From contig WUUP01000008.1 of the NCBI GenBank assembly GCA_009833045.1, forward strand, positions 124,001 through 188,000: a DNA stretch of 64,000 bases, written 5' to 3'. Origin of the DNA: Saprospirales bacterium GYS_P2D. Lineage in GTDB: Bacteria > Bacteroidota > Bacteroidia > Chitinophagales > Saprospiraceae. Positions 61,783 through 64,000 of this stretch are shown piece by piece (within the stretch, counting starts at the first letter, position 1; each line of letters starts with the position of its first letter). The position numbers were made by a program, and so were the translations under genes. The notes under the pieces are model-generated. The model did not search any database. It was not told the origin of the DNA and saw nothing but the letters and a program-made list of their open reading frames with translations.

Positions 61783-62670
61783 ATGAATTCACATCGAGCA
61801 TTTTTATTATTCCTGATTCTTTCATTCTTCACACTGATCTTGTCATGCACTGATGATGAGATGATGGATGATCCAGGGCTGGATCCTATGGTAGCGTATA
61901 TAGAGACGGAGATTGCTTATGGCAATGATCCTCTACAGACCTATGATCTATACCTCCCCGCTGGTCGCTCTGAGAGCGATACCGATGTCATCGTACTAAT
62001 ACATGGGGGTGGCTGGACAGGAGGTGACAAGGTGGATGTGGCGGGCATCGTAGATTTACTCCAAGAGACCATGCCTGACCATGCCGTCATCAATATGAAC
62101 TATCGACTGGATATCGATCCTACGGACTTATTTGGAGATCATCTGGCTGATGTCGAGAGTGTAGTGCGTCAGGTCGCTGATCAAAATGAGGACTGGCAGG
62201 TCAGTGAGGAGATGATCATGGCTGGTGTCAGTGCCGGTGGTCATATGACTCTACAGTACGCCTATGATAATAATGTGAATGACTACGTCAAGGTGGCCTG
62301 CAACATAGTAGGACCGACTTACTTTTTAGATCCAGCCTATACGATGACTACTGTACCGACTCATGCTGCGACTTTAGTGGCCATAGTTGCTTTCACACAG
62401 GTAGCCCTGTCTAATGCAGAATACTACGATGCGGTGAGTCCACTCAAGGTAGCGACAGCTAATGCTGTGCCGACTATACAGTTTCACGGAGATATGGATC
62501 CACTCATCCCTGTATCTCAGGGCCAGCTGTTAGCCGATCGCCTCAATGAGCTAAATGTACCCAACGAACTCATCATCTACGAAGGTGAGGGGCATGGTTG
62601 GTCCGATCTCGCTAATTGGACAGTTACTGCCGTAAAGTTTAAAGCCTTCGTAGAAGCGAATATGGATTGA
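61783..62670 (+). CDS. Alpha/beta-hydrolase lipoprotein (esterase)
   Basis: The 295-residue protein has a lipobox (LILSC, C22), then an alpha/beta hydrolase with HGGGW (74-78) as oxyanion-hole motif, and the nucleophile S150 in GVSAGG. An acid in HGDMDPLIP and the catalytic His in GEGHGWSD complete the triad. This is a carbohydrate-esterase or feruloyl-esterase-like group. The substrate is unknown. The lipobox places it on the cell surface or periplasmic face. Two repeat tracts follow it. Confidence 0.9.
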   Translation: MNSHRAFLLFLILSFFTLILSCTDDEMMDDPGLDPMVAYIETEIAYGNDPLQTYDLYLPAGRSESDTDVIVLIHGGGWTGGDKVDVAGIVDLLQETMPDHAVINMNYRLDIDPTDLFGDHLADVESVVRQVADQNEDWQVSEEMIMAGVSAGGHMTLQYAYDNNVNDYVKVACNIVGPTYFLDPAYTMTTVPTHAATLVAIVAFTQVALSNAEYYDAVSPLKVATANAVPTIQFHGDMDPLIPVSQGQLLADRLNELNVPNELIIYEGEGHGWSDLANWTVTAVKFKAFVEANMD

Positions 62671-62758
62671 TTTGAGTGTTCTGGTTTGGTGAGTTTTCTT
62701 GTTTAATTGGTTGATTTAAGTGTTCTGGTTTGATATGTGTTTTTGTTTAATTGGTTGA
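62671..62758. repeat. Two copies of a 44-bp tandem repeat
   Basis: The units share GTGTTCTGGTTTG and GTTTAATTGGTTGA, at 62671-62714 and 62715-62758, with a few differences. It starts right after the esterase stop codon. No coding or structural role is visible. Confidence 0.85.
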
Positions 62759-62796
62759 ATTGTTTTGATAGTTCAGTTGTAGATTTTTGTTTTGCT

Positions 62797-62918
62797 AACT
62801 GACTACTGACTACTGACTACTGACTACTGACTACTGACTACTGACTACTGACTACTGACTACTGACTACTGACTACTGACTACTGACTACTGACTACTGA
62901 CTACTGACTACTGACTAC
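62797..62918. repeat. Heptanucleotide tandem repeat, TACTGAC x16
   Basis: Sixteen perfect copies of TACTGAC (62804-62915) are flanked by partial copies. The unit contains TGA on the plus strand and TAG on the minus strand. Since 7 is not a multiple of 3, stops occur in all six frames. The DUF4252 stop codon (62917-62915) is formed at its edge. Confidence 0.97.
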
Positions 62919-63394
62919 CTCCCCTGATTCGCCTTCACGAGATGTGGTCCTATTTCTTTAGTAAATCTCTCTTTCGACATTTTACCGATGAGAGCGACTA
63001 TGACAGACTCTTGATCGGCACCGAGAGACAGTACGATTTCATGGATATTGTCATCATCCTCTCGAGTATATAGATCGATATTAGTTTCGTCATCACGGAG
63101 ATAGAGGTAGCTCAGGTATCCATGAGTCTCCGCATGAGACCGAAAGTCTTGATATATCTGATCATCTTGTTCTTCATTGTAGAGGACTTTGATACGTCTC
63201 ATACCTTCTGACATAGATTTGACGACTTTTCGATCTTCTTTATCAATGAATGGCATGGCGGCCCACTTTGGGAAGCTCAGAGCGAAGTCTACATCTTGAG
63301 AATGTGCATTATAAAAGCTCTGATAATTGCCTCGCTGAGAGCTACAGGACGATAGTAGCAGGATCACTGTGATAGCGTATAGGATAGATTTCAT
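62915..63394 (-). CDS. DUF4252-like lipoprotein
   Basis: The 159-residue protein has a lipobox (LLLSSC near residue 17), then a DUF4252-type domain with SMSEGMRRIKVLYN, SYLYLRDDETNIDLYTRED and IVALIGKMSKERF. The family is common in Bacteroidota and of unknown function. The match is from memory and moderate. Its stop codon lies at the edge of the heptanucleotide array, so array changes could have altered the gene's 3' end. Confidence 0.8.
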   Translation of the reverse strand: MKSILYAITVILLLSSCSSQRGNYQSFYNAHSQDVDFALSFPKWAAMPFIDKEDRKVVKSMSEGMRRIKVLYNEEQDDQIYQDFRSHAETHGYLSYLYLRDDETNIDLYTREDDDNIHEIVLSLGADQESVIVALIGKMSKERFTKEIGPHLVKANQGR

Positions 63395-63512
63395 TTCGGC
63401 AGATTGTAAGAGATAGACGGAGCTATTTTTTGTTTTGTTACAGTTAAAAATAGGAGAATAATCAGGAGCGAGCTATTTTACCTTCATCTGTTCACTAATA
63501 AATCCTTTCGTA

Positions 63513-64000
63513 TTGAGCCTACCATTTACTAATGATGCAATAGTCTTGGGGATATTGATGGCTGTATTAGCCTTTGTTTTCCATACCTCTCGATTAGACA
63601 GCTTTTCTCGGTTTTACAAGTTTGTACCGACCTTGGTGCTGTGTTATTTTATCCCAGCATTGCTCAATTGGCCTTTGGGTATCATCGATGTAGAAAGCTC
63701 GAATTTATACTTCGTAGCCTCTCGATACCTCTTGCCTGCATGTCTTATTTTATTGTGTCTGAGCATTGATTTTCAGGGTATATTAAACTTGGGATCCAAG
63801 GCGCTGATTGCATTTTTTGCAGCTACTCTGGGCATTATATTAGGTGGGCCTATAGCGGTCATGTTTGTCTCTTGGGTTTTGCCTGATGCGATATCTGTCA
63901 ATGCCGATCAGCTCTGGCGAGGACTGAGTACTATCGCAGGTAGCTGGATAGGAGGAGGTGCTAATCAGACAGCCATGAAAGAAATCTTTGAGGTTAGTGA
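63513..64000 (+). CDS. DUF819-family membrane protein (partial, runs off the window)
   Basis: The frame from a TTG at 63513 starts MSLPFTNDAIVLGILMAVLA and stays open to the window end, with 162 codons seen. An ATG at 63558 would cut off the conserved TNDA stretch, so the TTG is preferred. It has several membrane helices and the DUF819 signature SWIGGGANQTAMKEIFEV. The family (YjcL-like) is a set of integral membrane proteins of unknown substrate, expected near 400 residues. Confidence 0.9.
   Translation, partial: MSLPFTNDAIVLGILMAVLAFVFHTSRLDSFSRFYKFVPTLVLCYFIPALLNWPLGIIDVESSNLYFVASRYLLPACLILLCLSIDFQGILNLGSKALIAFFAATLGIILGGPIAVMFVSWVLPDAISVNADQLWRGLSTIAGSWIGGGANQTAMKEIFEVS

Noticed and set aside
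62797-62918. CRISPR-like array
   Set aside because: The unit is only 7 bp with no spacers, so it is a simple tandem repeat; no cas genes are present.

Overview
The window looks like a chromosomal segment of a member of the Bacteroidota. This rests on the families present (TldD/TldE beside a MoxR-DUF58-BatA-DUF4159 operon, DUF2853, DUF4252, Reg_prop propellers, a BLUF protein, Tat-like and lipobox leaders), on promoter elements matching the Bacteroidota -7 consensus TAnnTTTG, and on weak ribosome binding sites. A marine, free-living relative of Saprospiria or Cytophagia is a guess. I see no rRNA, tRNA, CRISPR array, transposase, integrase or phage gene.

Region by region. 1-4.7 kb: the tail of an unknown gene, a membrane-anchored MutS-like ATPase, an AraC regulator, a pirin with an export-like leader, and a SET-domain protein. 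4.65-15.2 kb, all on the minus strand: tldD-tldE, a hairpin terminator or attenuator, then DUF4159, moxR, DUF58, a BatA-like protein, a DUF4175-like protein with a histidine-rich insert, and a membrane protein, most joined by 4-bp overlaps. 15.2-18.8 kb: a 729-bp gap that may encode a small RNA, then proC-proB-proA for proline synthesis. 18.9-26.5 kb: a higBA toxin-antitoxin pair, a frameshifted SDR gene, DUF4287/DUF5655, an M20 peptidase, an ankyrin-like protein, DUF2853 with a clear terminator, an intact Fic protein and DUF1015. 26.5-34.8 kb: an oxidoreductase-EamA-M14 peptidase-GNAT operon, a divergent DinB/HxlR pair around a palindrome, a decayed marC, DUF3050, and a TraB/TIKI-like protein.

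34.9-45.7 kb is a patchwork of small accessory genes (Crp, M23, Reg_prop lipoprotein, XRE, VOC, AraC, two AT-rich unknowns, MOSC, DUF1761, ChrA, crotonase). It is sprinkled with copies of a palindromic CAAGGGGCT-type repeat and holds a frameshifted monooxygenase gene. 46-51 kb carries a di-heme peroxidase lipoprotein, a TPR-membrane-adenylate cyclase with a small unknown partner, and a beta-propeller lipoprotein. 51-61 kb is rich in envelope and glycolipid functions: a PlsC-type acyltransferase, an exported sphingomyelinase-like phosphodiesterase, a GT4-flippase-GT4 operon, and a second pair of an unknown protein with a GT28-like transferase. Between the last two lies a PhzF-NTF2-BLUF operon. 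61-64 kb has a TonB-C-like protein, an esterase lipoprotein, two tandem-repeat tracts, a DUF4252 lipoprotein and the start of a DUF819 membrane protein that runs off the window.

The strongest candidates for new biology are the TldDE/MoxR/BatA/DUF4175 block with its histidine-rich insert, the possible small RNA at 15.64-15.76 kb, the repeat family at 35-42 kb, the CTT-TAA frameshift in the monooxygenase gene, and the unknown protein coupled to the GT28-like enzyme. No clear-cut undescribed defence or biosynthetic system is evident by reading alone.
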